From CAYNRG01 sp047974855 (GTDB taxonomy: Bacteria; Bacillota_I; Bacilli_A; Erysipelotrichales; Erysipelotrichaceae): DNA of 22,601 nt. Every line of letters starts with the position of its first letter. Positions within the stretch are counted from its first letter, which is position 1. A program made the translations under genes and the position numbers. Of the stretch, positions 7,112 through 14,765 are shown piece by piece. Under the pieces are notes generated by a model, which was given only the letters and a program-made list of their open reading frames with translations, ran no database searches and was not told the DNA's origin. Where the stretch lies: contig JBKECT010000037.1 in NCBI GenBank assembly GCA_047974855.1, positions 1 through 22,601 on the forward strand, given 5' to 3'.

Positions 7112-7962
7112 GTTTTGTAAAGACTGATGATAGCATTCATTGATGTTGGTATCTTATGGTGTTTACACTGTGTTTTGAATAGAGTTGATAACTCTTTTAT
7201 GTTGGGCGAGTTGCAAATGTAGTTATCTTTAAATCGTTGCTGATACTTTTGCTTTAGCTCAGGGAAATGATGGTCTAGTCGTTCATAGAAATAAGCTCTC
7301 TGACGATCACGAAGGGTAACACCAAACATAGGGTAAATAAAGTCAAGATGAAACTTGGCCGAAGTGCTGATGATTTGACTTAGGTTATGGGGAGTATCAT
7401 TAATCCAAGGCAGCAAGGGCATAAGAATAATTCCAGCGACAATTCCAGCATCTTTCAGCTTTCTTAAAGCATCAAATCGTAAAGAAGTTTTGGGGGCATA
7501 AGGCTCAATGATTTTTGAAAGGGTATCATCAAAGGTGGTGATAGTCATACATACCACTGCTGCAGAGTGTTGACTAATTTGTTGAAGAAGATCAATATCT
7601 CGTAAAACAAGGGTAGCTTTTGTGTAAATAGTGATACCGAAGTGATAATGGTTTGCTAAGGATAATAATCCACGAGTTAACTCTAATTTTTTTTCTAAAG
7701 GATTATAAGGGTCGCTCATAGCACCTGTACCGATAATTCCTTTGGATCGCTTGGATGCCATCTCTTTATTGAGGATAGCAAGTGCATCTTTCTTGGGCAT
7801 AACAGAAGAAAAATTATCATTATGGTAACATTCACTACGAGAATCGCAGTAAATACAACCATGGGAACATCCTCGATATAGGTTGCAACCATAGTCTGCC
7901 CCAAACCACTGCTGTGGAGATTTAGCTTTGGTTAAAATGGTTTTAGCAAGTAATGCGTCCAT
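7072..7962 (-). CDS. SPL-family radical SAM protein (Rv2578c-like)
   Basis: A 296-residue radical SAM protein. The cluster-binding CX3CX2C motif is C32-SHG-C36-IY-C39, within GCNLYRGCSHGCIYCDSR. The preceding GADYGCNLYRGC and the later GTGAMSDPYNPLE and TKATLVLRDIDLL segments are typical of proteins annotated as spore photolyase-like/Rv2578c radical SAM, whose substrate is not established. True spore photoproduct lyase is longer and has a different context, so DNA repair is not claimed. The start is set at the ATG at 7962, preceded on the minus strand by AGGAGGG (7969-7975); an ATG 48 bases upstream lacks a ribosome binding site. It is divergent from the nitroreductase-like gene and convergent with the metal operon. 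Confidence 0.85.
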   Translation of the reverse strand: MDALLAKTILTKAKSPQQWFGADYGCNLYRGCSHGCIYCDSRSECYHNDNFSSVMPKKDALAILNKEMASKRSKGIIGTGAMSDPYNPLEKKLELTRGLLSLANHYHFGITIYTKATLVLRDIDLLQQISQHSAAVVCMTITTFDDTLSKIIEPYAPKTSLRFDALRKLKDAGIVAGIILMPLLPWINDTPHNLSQIISTSAKFHLDFIYPMFGVTLRDRQRAYFYERLDHHFPELKQKYQQRFKDNYICNSPNIKELSTLFKTQCKHHKIPTSMNAIISLYKTKKVDYEMLSFDL

Positions 7963-7981
7963 AGTGAACCCTCCTATTTTT

Positions 7982-8010
7982 ATTCTAACAAAAACAAGGC
8001 AAATAACCAA
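7982..8010 (-). promoter_or_regulatory. Promoter of the radical SAM gene
   Basis: On the minus strand TTGGTT (8010-8005), 17-bp spacer, TAGAAT (7987-7982) with an extended -10 TGT (7990-7988). Confidence 0.6.
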
Positions 8011-8046
8011 GAAATAAAAAATAGGAGTGTAATTTTAAGGTTGATA

Positions 8047-8055
8047 TGATAAAAT
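8047..8055 (+). promoter_or_regulatory. Extended -10 promoter of the nitroreductase/patatin operon
   Basis: TGA-TAAAAT (8047-8055), the same extended -10 sequence as at 3535-3543; no convincing -35. The ribosome binding site AAGGAG (8065-8070) selects the ATG at 8077 over an out-of-frame ATG at 8072. Confidence 0.55.
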
Positions 8056-8076
8056 AAAATAAGCAAGGAGAATGAT

Positions 8077-8793
8077 ATGACAATAAAAGAAGCAATTAAT
8101 TGTAGAAAATCAAGAAGGACATTCACATCAAAACTGATTAATGAAACAGTAATGAAGCAATTAGAAGTATTGATGGAAGAAGTGAATAAAGAATCTGGAT
8201 TATCTTTTAAAATAGTAGCTAATGGCGCAGATGGATTTGATGGGTTTAAGAGCTATGGTCTTTTTAAGAATGTATGTACAGTGCTAGTTTTTAAAGGTAA
8301 TAAAGACATAGAAAACCTGTATGAAAAGGTAGGATATTATGGTGAACGCATTGTTTTAGAAGTAACTCAGCTTGGTTTGGCAAGTTGCTGGGTTGGAGGA
8401 ACATTTAAGAATGCGGCAGGGTGGCAAAATGAAAATGAAGAAATTGCATGCGTTGTGCCAATTGGATATACAGAAGAAAAGCTAGACTTAAAAGAAAAAT
8501 TAATGAACACGGTGTCTCATGTTAAACACAAAAGTTTAGATAAATTATGCACTTATGATAAGCCTGAAACATGGTTTATTGAAGCGATGGAAGCAGTTCA
8601 GCAAGCACCGTCGGCAATGAATAGACAACCGGTGTATTTTAAATTAGAACAGGGTAATGTAACAGTAGAGTTAATGGCAGAAAATAAGTATGCTCAAATT
8701 GATTTAGGTATTGCGAAATACCACTTTGAAGTTATCGGGCAATGCCGCTTTTCACTAGGTAGCCCTGCAACTTCAAAGAGGGAAGTGCGATGA
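8077..8793 (+). CDS. Nitroreductase-like protein (TM1586 family)
   Basis: A 238-residue protein resembling the putative TM1586-type nitroreductases, which are single-chain duplications of the FMN-binding fold. The N-terminal IKEAINCRKSRRTF is the typical FMN-phosphate-binding RxSxR start. ERIVLEVTQLGLASCWVGGTF (about 88-108) is the family's central helix and strand. AMEAVQQAPSAMNRQPVYFKL (about 170-190) is the second-half 'APSA.N.QP' motif. It is probably an FMN-dependent NAD(P)H oxidoreductase in the cytoplasm with unknown substrate. It shares four bases (ATGA) with the patatin-like gene that follows, so the two are translationally coupled, although no shared pathway is known. Confidence 0.85.
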   Translation: MTIKEAINCRKSRRTFTSKLINETVMKQLEVLMEEVNKESGLSFKIVANGADGFDGFKSYGLFKNVCTVLVFKGNKDIENLYEKVGYYGERIVLEVTQLGLASCWVGGTFKNAAGWQNENEEIACVVPIGYTEEKLDLKEKLMNTVSHVKHKSLDKLCTYDKPETWFIEAMEAVQQAPSAMNRQPVYFKLEQGNVTVELMAENKYAQIDLGIAKYHFEVIGQCRFSLGSPATSKREVR

Positions 8794-9641
8794 GTAAGAT
8801 AGGATTAGTTTTAGAAGGCGGTGGAATGAGAGGCCTTTTTACAGCTGGAGTTTTAGATTCTTTTTTAAGTGAAAACATAGAGTTTGATGAAGTTATTGGT
8901 GTATCCGCTGGAGCGTGCCACGGCTGTAGCTATGTCTCAAAACAAAAAGAACGCGCAAAAAAGACAAATCTGGATTATTTGCACGACCGACGCTATAGTG
9001 GAATGTATAGTTGGATAACGACCGGAGATTTTTTTGGAGCAAAGTTTCTCTATGAGACAATTCCGAATGAGATTTTTCCATTTGATCATGCAACATACAA
9101 TCAAAGCAAAACAAACCTAACGGCAGTACTTAGTGATGTTGAAACAGGTGAAGCAGTTTATTATCCTCTGAAAGATATGAATAAGGATATTCAAGCACTA
9201 CGAGCATCTGCCTCACTACCACTTTTATCAAGGACAGTTACAGTTGATGGAAGAGAATATTTAGATGGTGGAGTTACTGATTCTATTCCGCTTCGCAAAA
9301 TACAAGAAGAGTGTGACTTTGTTGTGGTGGTTTTAACACAAAAAAGAGGATATCGAAAGTCAGCTAGTAAAACAACAAAGTTAGTTTCACTGCTTTATAA
9401 GAAATATCCAAAGTTGGTTGAGCGAATGAAAAATCGACATACAGATTATAATGAGACGATAGACTATTTAGAAAAAGAAGAAAAGTTAGGAAAAGTCTAT
9501 GTCATTGCACCGAAAGAGGAAGTTGTTATCGGAAGACTTGAGAAAGACAGAGCAAAATTAGAAGAACTCTATCAACAAGGGTATGACACAGTAAAGCAAC
9601 AACTTACAGAAATCAGACAATTTATTGAAATGAAAAAGTAG
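8790..9641 (+). CDS. Patatin-like phospholipase family protein
   Basis: A 283-residue serine hydrolase of the bacterial patatin family (YjjU/RssA-like). The oxyanion-hole glycines GGGMRG are at 10-15, the nucleophile elbow G37-V-S39-A-G41, and the catalytic Asp D159 in DGG (159-161); the Ser-Asp dyad is complete. ALRASASLPLLSRTVTVDG, just before the DGG, is the family's typical connecting segment. There is no signal peptide, so it is probably cytoplasmic or membrane-associated and acts on acyl esters of lipids. The start ATG overlaps the TGA of the nitroreductase-like gene; GAGGGAAG before it serves as ribosome binding site. The stop codon lies in a long bidirectional hairpin. Confidence 0.92.
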   Translation: MSKIGLVLEGGGMRGLFTAGVLDSFLSENIEFDEVIGVSAGACHGCSYVSKQKERAKKTNLDYLHDRRYSGMYSWITTGDFFGAKFLYETIPNEIFPFDHATYNQSKTNLTAVLSDVETGEAVYYPLKDMNKDIQALRASASLPLLSRTVTVDGREYLDGGVTDSIPLRKIQEECDFVVVVLTQKRGYRKSASKTTKLVSLLYKKYPKLVERMKNRHTDYNETIDYLEKEEKLGKVYVIAPKEEVVIGRLEKDRAKLEELYQQGYDTVKQQLTEIRQFIEMKK

Positions 9642-9705
9642 ATTTGAACCGACTTCTTTCTTGATTGATCAAGATTTGGAGTTGGTCAATTAATCTACTT
9701 TTTTT
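9633..9705. terminator. Long bidirectional terminator hairpin shared by convergent genes
   Basis: AAAAAGTAGATT (9633-9644) pairs with AATCTACTTTTT (9692-9703), 12 bp. Inside, TTGAACCGAC/GTTGGTCAA pairs imperfectly and CTTGAT/ATCAAG (9660-9665 with 9668-9673) caps it. Stop codons of both convergent genes (9639-9641 and 9695-9697) lie in the arms. Confidence 0.8.
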
Positions 9706-10495
9706 GCTTCACAGGATTAATTAAAGGTAAGTCAGAAACAAAGTTGAGATGGATATCGCTAGTTTCATTGAAAAACTGAAGTATTTTACTTTCCATAGAT
9801 CTAAATTTTTTAGGATCGTGAGCGTCTACTCCAAAAACACATTGAACCTGATATTTTTCAAAAATTGGTAGAGCATTAAAATTAGGATATGGGTAAGATG
9901 GTCCAGAAGGATAATTAACCATTCCAAGATCCATACCCTTCAAATTAATTTCAAGAGGAATATTGTATATGTTTGAATACTGACATATTTTTTCAATCGC
10001 TGTACTGCAATGTGAATTCCATTCATCTCTAGCACTCATAAAGTAACAAGGATGAGCTAGATAAGTGAACAATCCTGAAGCAATTCCCTCACAAACATCA
10101 TTAGTGTAAATGTCAATGTAGTCATCAGGACATCCTGAACTAAAGCGTAAATCAGTATCATCAAACCCAACACAGTGTTGCCCTAAAATCAAATAATCAA
10201 CTTGGCTAAGCAATTGAATGTAGTGGTTGTGATACTCTTTAAAATATTCACATTCATATCCAATTTTGATGACAATTTGGTTGGCATATTTGGCTTGAAG
10301 GGATTTGATAGATTTTAAATACTCAACAGATTCTTATGTAGACATTTTTCCTAAGGATACATTTCGAAAAGGCATGTGATCACTAAACCCAAGTACTTTA
10401 ACGCCAGCTTTAATGGCTTCAATAACATACTCTTCATCACGCCCTATTGCGTGTTTACAACGGTAGGTGTGGGTGTGAAAATTAAAGTTTTGCAT
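9695..10495 (-). pseudogene. PHP-domain phosphatase (histidinol-phosphatase HisK/HisJ-like), interrupted by one in-frame stop
   Basis: The reading frame from ATG 10495 (ribosome binding site GGAGGT on the minus strand) to TAG 9695 spans 266 codons, near the family's usual length, but codon 54 is TAA (10336-10334). Both sides read as one protein in the same frame. HTHT (H7, H9) and SDH (H40) precede the stop. YECEY, GQHC, AHPC and GVDAHD follow it. All expected PHP metal ligands are therefore present and the single nonsense codon is the only lesion. Without readthrough, product would be a 53-residue fragment; the downstream part has no good start or ribosome binding site. PHP proteins of this type hydrolyse histidinol phosphate or other phosphoesters; no his genes are nearby, so the substrate is uncertain. 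Recent inactivation or a sequence error are both possible. Confidence 0.85.
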
Positions 10496-10512
10496 AGTAA
10501 ACCTCCATAAAA

Positions 10513-10541
10513 AGTTTAAATTAAAAGGGGTGCTTTGTCAA
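10513..10541 (-). promoter_or_regulatory. Promoter of the interrupted PHP gene
   Basis: On the minus strand a consensus TTGACA (10541-10536), 17-bp spacer and TAAACT (10518-10513). Promoter and ribosome binding site are intact although the gene has an internal stop. Confidence 0.55.
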
Positions 10542-10553
10542 ATGTAGGGCTGA

Positions 10554-10582
10554 TTGTAATTGAAGTAAAATTATGCTAAAAT
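10554..10582 (+). promoter_or_regulatory. Promoter of the lipoprotein gene at 10607
   Basis: TTGTAA (10554-10559), 17-bp spacer, TAAAAT (10577-10582) with extended -10 TGC (10574-10576). It is divergent from the PHP promoter. Confidence 0.65.
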
Positions 10583-10606
10583 GACACACAGAGGAGGTTA
10601 CCCGAA

Positions 10607-11209
10607 ATGAAGAAAATAATTTTAATCCTACTTACTTTATTAATGTCTGGATGCTCACTGATCGAATCGGATGAGAAACAAATTCGTTTGATTGTGGATG
10701 CGGCACTTTCTGATCTTTCAGAGGGTGGAATTGCAGGAGAATTCTTAGTGGACTCCATGATTTCATTTGATTCAACCGTGCTACCTATAGACGATCAGCA
10801 GCAATCACAGATAGGTGATAAAATTATTAAAAGCATGACATCAGTGCTCGCTGAAATGGTTGAAGACTATAAAATTGATGATGTTCAGGTTTCTGATGAT
10901 GGAACTGCGGTGGTTTATGTCACTTTAAATATACGTGGGGAAGAGGTTGTAAGTGATTTTACTGAACTTGATTTCCTTGCCTTACTGGATGATGAAGACT
11001 TTGGTTTAAGTGCCTCAGAAATAATTTCTCTAACACTGCAAGGAGAAGTGGTAACAATCATAGAAAAAGCAATAGATTATACAACTTTAGAGTTTATTGA
11101 AGATATTAAAAAGGAAGAAGTGGAAGAAAAACAGATTCAGATTAATCTTGAAAAAGATGGGGATGAATGGAAGTTTGCTTCTATGGAAGGATTATTCGAA
11201 GAAGAGTAA
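10607..11209 (+). CDS. Lipoprotein of unknown function
   Basis: A 200-residue secreted lipoprotein: signal MKKIILILLTLLMSGC with lipobox LMSGC (C16). The mature part is strongly acidic and reads like a helix (about 25-95) followed by a strand-rich region (VQVSDDGTAVVYVTLNI, later IQINLEKDGDEWKFASMEG). The closing D-G-D-E-W-K pattern is common at the end of small NTF2-like or DUF-type lipoprotein domains in Firmicutes, but I do not recognise the family with certainty. The ribosome binding site AGGAGGT (10592-10598) is strong. It is monocistronic: its own promoter, and a terminator that contains its stop codon. Confidence 0.7.
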   Translation: MKKIILILLTLLMSGCSLIESDEKQIRLIVDAALSDLSEGGIAGEFLVDSMISFDSTVLPIDDQQQSQIGDKIIKSMTSVLAEMVEDYKIDDVQVSDDGTAVVYVTLNIRGEEVVSDFTELDFLALLDDEDFGLSASEIISLTLQGEVVTIIEKAIDYTTLEFIEDIKKEEVEEKQIQINLEKDGDEWKFASMEGLFEEE

Positions 11210-11239
11210 AAAAATAACGGCTAATATCCGTTATTTTTT
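11209..11239. terminator. Bidirectional terminator between the lipoprotein and rlmA
   Basis: A perfect 12-bp stem AAAAAATAACGG (11209-11220)/CCGTTATTTTTT (11228-11239) with a 7-base loop. The two convergent stop codons (11207-11209 and 11231-11233) abut or lie in the stem. Confidence 0.88.
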
Positions 11240-12007
11240 ATAGAGTGTGATAGTAAAATGGACTACTAATTCCATTTGGTCAAGCAGATCAAGTTTTGAT
11301 TTATCTTGTGGTGATGTCTTGTAATAATAAGGTGTCATCATAAATAAATCTTGAATATCAGCGTAGGATTGAATAGTGATGGACTGTTTTAGCTGGACTT
11401 GTTTAATGATGGTTAACGATGTATCAACGTGTAGCTCATCATTTTTATAGGGTATATCATAAATGAATTTCTTTAACTCATAGAGATGGTCTTCTCCAAC
11501 GCTCACAAGAAGGAAGTAACCGCCAGGAATTAAAATTCGCTCAATCTCTTTCAATGCCACAGGGGCAAAAAGAGTGGTAACAAGCGAAGTGCTAGATGAA
11601 GCTAATGGGAGAGTAAAAATAGATGCAATGAGATATTGTGTCTTTTTATCTTGCTTGCTCGCAAAGATAATGGCATCTTTAGAAAGATCGACGCCAACAA
11701 CATCAAGACAAGGGAAATCCTTGGTATAATATCCTTCACCACAAGCTAAATCTACAAGGTTGTAGGGGTTAATATCACGAATAATATCATTAACCGCAGT
11801 TTTTAAGTGATCATAATACCCTTTCGCTAAAAAAGAAGAGCGAGCTTGAACCATTATTTTATCATCACCAGGAGATTTTGAAGAGTTTTTAACATATAGA
11901 TTGAGGTATCCATGCTTTGATTGATCAAAGAGATGCTTGTTTGCACACTGAAAAGATTTTTCTTTTTTAAATAATTCACTTTGACAAATAGGACAGTATA
12001 ATTGCAT
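11231..12007 (-). CDS. rlmA: 23S rRNA guanine-N1 methyltransferase (RlmA family)
   Basis: A 258-residue SAM-dependent methyltransferase. The N-terminal zinc finger has ligands C5, C8, C21 and H25 (YCPICQ...FQCANKH), the same positions as in E. coli RlmA. It is followed by the family signature FDQSKHGYLNLY...SPGDDKIMVQARSSFLAKGYY. SAM-binding motif I is VDLACGEGYYT (85-95) and motif II VVGVDLSK (103-110). RlmA enzymes methylate G745 (RlmA-I) or G748 (RlmA-II) in helix 35 of 23S rRNA; Gram-positive members are usually RlmA-II, but the type is not settled here. The start is set at ATG 12007, with AAGGAG (12019-12014) six bases upstream; an in-frame TTG at 12013 overlaps that site. Confidence 0.88.
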   Translation of the reverse strand: MQLYCPICQSELFKKEKSFQCANKHLFDQSKHGYLNLYVKNSSKSPGDDKIMVQARSSFLAKGYYDHLKTAVNDIIRDINPYNLVDLACGEGYYTKDFPCLDVVGVDLSKDAIIFASKQDKKTQYLIASIFTLPLASSSTSLVTTLFAPVALKEIERILIPGGYFLLVSVGEDHLYELKKFIYDIPYKNDELHVDTSLTIIKQVQLKQSITIQSYADIQDLFMMTPYYYKTSPQDKSKLDLLDQMELVVHFTITLYKK

Positions 12008-12032
12008 AGTCAACTCCTTATATTTCTTTCAT

Positions 12033-12041
12033 ATTGTATCA
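12033..12041 (-). promoter_or_regulatory. Extended -10 promoter of rlmA
   Basis: On the minus strand TGA-TACAAT (12041-12033); the -35 region is poor. It lies head-to-head with the cyclophilin promoter. Confidence 0.5.
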
Positions 12042-12072
12042 TAAGAGTATAGAATTTAGAGAAAAAAGAAAG

Positions 12073-12078
12073 TATAAT
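12073..12078 (+). promoter_or_regulatory. -10 element of the cyclophilin/YitT operon
   Basis: Consensus TATAAT at 12073-12078, without a recognisable -35. The ribosome binding site AGAGGTG (12084-12090) follows before ATG 12096. Confidence 0.5.
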
Positions 12079-12095
12079 AAGAAAGAGGTGAAAAT

Positions 12096-12536
12096 ATGAA
12101 AATTATTAAGGGTCAATTTATACTGGAAAATGGTGTGATTTTGCCATTTGAACTTTATCCAGAGGAAGCTCCAAAAACAGTAGAAAACTTCGTGAAGTTA
12201 ATTCAAGAAGGTTATTATGATGGTAAAGTGTTTCATCGTGTCATTCCGGGATTTGTATCACAAGGTGGATGTCCACATGGAACAGGAAGTGGCGATTTGG
12301 GCTATACGATTCCCTGTGAAACGCAAGGGGAAAATCAACATCATGTTCCAGGATCATTATCTATGGCACATCGTGGTAAGAATACAGGATGTTGTCAATT
12401 TTTTATTGTTCATCAAGATCAACCGCATTTAGATGGTGTGCATACTGTTTTTGGTAAAGTTGTAGACAATCTCGGAGCAGTGAGACAAATGCAAAATGGA
12501 GATCGCATGATAAAAGTTGAAATCGTTGAAGAGTAG
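12096..12536 (+). CDS. Cyclophilin-type peptidyl-prolyl cis-trans isomerase
   Basis: A 146-residue single-domain cyclophilin with no signal peptide, so cytoplasmic. VFHRVIPGFVSQGG (45-58) carries the catalytic Arg (R48), the substrate-pocket Phe (F53) and Gln (Q56). SLSMAHRGKNTGCCQFFI (87-104) corresponds to the Q111/F113 part of the CypA pocket, and HLDGVHTVFGKV (111-122) holds the L122/H126 equivalents. Length fits small bacterial PpiB proteins. It assists proline isomerisation in protein folding. It is followed after three bases by a YitT-family gene with a poor ribosome binding site of its own, so the two are probably translated together. Confidence 0.93.
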   Translation: MKIIKGQFILENGVILPFELYPEEAPKTVENFVKLIQEGYYDGKVFHRVIPGFVSQGGCPHGTGSGDLGYTIPCETQGENQHHVPGSLSMAHRGKNTGCCQFFIVHQDQPHLDGVHTVFGKVVDNLGAVRQMQNGDRMIKVEIVEE

Positions 12537-12539
12537 ATT

Positions 12540-13391
12540 ATGAAAAAAATACAAAATTATGGCATGATATTTTTTGGGTCAGCTCTTTTTGCAGTCGCGG
12601 TGAATATCTTTGTTGCACCACACGCTTTATTTAATGGTGGGTTTGTTGGGATATCTCAGTTGTTAAGCAGTTTTTTGCAAAGTGTGGGAATGACGCAAGT
12701 TAATTTAACAGCAGTATTTCACTTTTTACTGAATATTCCTCTTTTCATTATCAGTTATAAATCAATGAGTAAAAAATTCTTTATGGGTTCATTATTTTCA
12801 GTAATCATCATTACCGTTTTGTTTGCGGTTGTTCCTATTAGCAGTACACCAATAATGGGTGATCGGTTGGCATCATGCATTATCGGTGGGATTTTGGCCG
12901 GTGCAGGGGTTGGTCTTGTATTAACCAACGGTGCAGCAAGTGGTGGTCTAGATATTATTGGAGTTTATATTACTTTAAATTTCAAAAGTTTTAAAGTCGG
13001 ACAAATGCAACTTGCGGTTAATGTTATTATTTATAGCATCTGTGCTCTTTTATTTGATGTAGAAATCGCTTTGTATTCTATTATTTATCAGTTAGTTGCA
13101 TCTTTTGTGATGGACAAAGTGTATTTTCAAAACATTGAAGTGAGTGCTATGATTTTTACAAAGAACCAAGAAATAAAGCGGTTAATTATAGAGGAAGTAG
13201 AACGTGGGGTTACATATTGGAAAGGATTAGGAGGATATACTCATCAAGAAACTGAGGTACTAGTGACAGTGGTGAGCAAGTATGAAATTCATCGACTAAA
13301 AAGGATCCTGAAAGAAAATGATCCTAATGCCTTCATGATTTTATCTGATAATCTGCAAGTATATGGAAGTTATAAGAAAAGGTTAATATAA
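12540..13391 (+). CDS. YitT-family membrane protein (DUF161/DUF2179)
   Basis: A 283-residue protein with five or six membrane helices (about residues 5-180), followed by a cytoplasmic DUF2179 domain (about 195-280). Family landmarks include FVAPHALFNGGFVGISQLL near the start, TNGAASGGLDIIGVYI in the middle, and GVTYWKGLGGYTHQETEVLVTVVSKYEIHRLKRIL in DUF2179. Function is unknown across the family; no substrate is established. The ATG lies three bases after the cyclophilin stop and only a weak GAAGAG precedes it, so translation by coupling or reinitiation is likely. Confidence 0.9.
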   Translation: MKKIQNYGMIFFGSALFAVAVNIFVAPHALFNGGFVGISQLLSSFLQSVGMTQVNLTAVFHFLLNIPLFIISYKSMSKKFFMGSLFSVIIITVLFAVVPISSTPIMGDRLASCIIGGILAGAGVGLVLTNGAASGGLDIIGVYITLNFKSFKVGQMQLAVNVIIYSICALLFDVEIALYSIIYQLVASFVMDKVYFQNIEVSAMIFTKNQEIKRLIIEEVERGVTYWKGLGGYTHQETEVLVTVVSKYEIHRLKRILKENDPNAFMILSDNLQVYGSYKKRLI

Positions 13392-13417
13392 AAACAGAAA
13401 ATAATTTCTGTTTTTTT
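13390..13417. terminator. Bidirectional terminator between yitT-like gene and mgtE
   Basis: AAAAACAGAAA (13390-13400), loop ATAA, TTTCTGTTTTT (13405-13415), with T tracts in both directions. Confidence 0.82.
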
Positions 13418-13418
13418 G

Positions 13419-14765
13419 TTATACTAATTTTTCCAACAGTATGGTTGCAAGTCCTAAGAAAACAAAGAATCCTAACATATCGGTGGCAGTAGTGACAAAG
13501 ACACTAGATGCCAATGCAGGGTCAATGTTTAATTTCTTTAAAAATAGGGGCACGATAAATCCTGCAGCAGTAGCTACGAAAAGATTAGTAATCATAGCGA
13601 CACCGGCCACAAACCCTAGGTAAGGGTTACCAAAAATTAGGGTGCAGCCAATCGCAAGCAAAGTTCCTAAAACTAAACCACTGGTTAGTCCAACACGAAT
13701 TTCTTTAAAGAAAATACGACGAGCATTTTCACCAGTTAGTTCACCTAAGGCAATTCCTCGGACAATAATAGTTAAAGATTGAGTTCCGGCATTTCCACCC
13801 ATTCCAGCAATGATTGGATTAATAGCAGCAAGTGCAACAACACGTTCAATGGTGGAGGAGAAAGAAGCAACAACAATAGCAGCACAAATAGCAGTAAATA
13901 AGTTTATGGTGAGCCAGGGAAGACGAGATTTTAAAGAGTTAGCTAATGAACCATCAAGCTCTTCTTCTTCATGAATCCCAGCCATACGATAAATATCTTC
14001 AGTTGCTTCTTCCTTGATGACATCGACGATATCATCAATGGTGATAACGCCTTTGATAACATCGCTATCATCAACGACAGGCATCATAACATAGTCATAT
14101 TTTGCTAAGATATCAGCTACCTGTTCTTGGTCATCATTAATATGTAATCGTTGCACATTAGAGTTAGTAATTTCAGCAATTCGCTGTTCAAAAGGTGTTG
14201 ACACTAAGTCACGTAAAGAAAGTACTCCTTTAAGATGTCCTTGTTTATCAGTGACATAAAGGTAGTAAGCCATTTCGGCATCACCTGCTTCACTTTGCAG
14301 ATATTGTAATGTTTCTAAAACAGTTTTATTTTCTCGAATACTGATAAATTCGGTAGCCATCAGTCCTCCGGCAGTATCTGGTGCATAGGCAATGAGTTCG
14401 TTAACTTCTTTGGCATCTTCTTCGGTTAGTTTACTTAAGATATATTGACTTTCATCTTCATCAAGTGCTTGGACAAAGTCGGCAATTTCATCAGAACTCA
14501 TTTCCTCCAAAATTTCTTGTTGAGTAGACTCCGAAAATTGAAGCAACAAATCATAAATTGCTTCATCTTCTTCTTCGTCTAGTAAGCTGGCGATAATATT
14601 TTTTGGAAGTCGATTTAAAATAAGATGAGATTCTTCATCACTAACGTGGATAATGTCTAGTAAATCTACCGGATGAACATCTTCAATTATATTAAGGAAA
14701 TCTTCATCACTTGCAGTAAGTAGAAATTTCTTTAGTTGATCATCAGGTAATTCAATTTTTTTCAT
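13419..14765 (-). CDS. mgtE: MgtE magnesium transporter
   Basis: A 448-residue Mg2+ channel/transporter with the full MgtE architecture: acidic superhelical N domain (about 1-125), two CBS motifs (about 135-195 and 200-260), a connecting helix, and a five-helix membrane domain (about 285-448). The pore helix carries the family signature NPIIAGMGGNAGTQSL, and the pore Asp is D429 (TTATDMLGFF), equivalent to D432 of the Thermus protein. The cytoplasmic N and CBS domains close the channel when Mg2+ is high. The start ATG has AAAGGAG at 14779-14773. Upstream is not an M-box but a short leader with a peptide ORF (separate entries), suggesting control at the leader. Confidence 0.95.
   Translation of the reverse strand: MKKIELPDDQLKKFLLTASDEDFLNIIEDVHPVDLLDIIHVSDEESHLILNRLPKNIIASLLDEEEDEAIYDLLLQFSESTQQEILEEMSSDEIADFVQALDEDESQYILSKLTEEDAKEVNELIAYAPDTAGGLMATEFISIRENKTVLETLQYLQSEAGDAEMAYYLYVTDKQGHLKGVLSLRDLVSTPFEQRIAEITNSNVQRLHINDDQEQVADILAKYDYVMMPVVDDSDVIKGVITIDDIVDVIKEEATEDIYRMAGIHEEEELDGSLANSLKSRLPWLTINLFTAICAAIVVASFSSTIERVVALAAINPIIAGMGGNAGTQSLTIIVRGIALGELTGENARRIFFKEIRVGLTSGLVLGTLLAIGCTLIFGNPYLGFVAGVAMITNLFVATAAGFIVPLFLKKLNIDPALASSVFVTTATDMLGFFVFLGLATILLEKLV

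Noticed and set aside
7962..8010. Longer N-terminus (16 extra residues) for the radical SAM protein
   Set aside because: The upstream ATG has no ribosome binding site and its extension overlaps the predicted -10 box (7987-7982), whereas the ATG at 7962 has AGGAGGG at correct spacing.
9695..10213. Separate 172-residue gene with a TTG start for the 3' part of the PHP gene
   Set aside because: The TTG at 10213 has no ribosome binding site, lies in the middle of the PHP fold, and the reading frame continues upstream with matching family motifs to a proper ATG.
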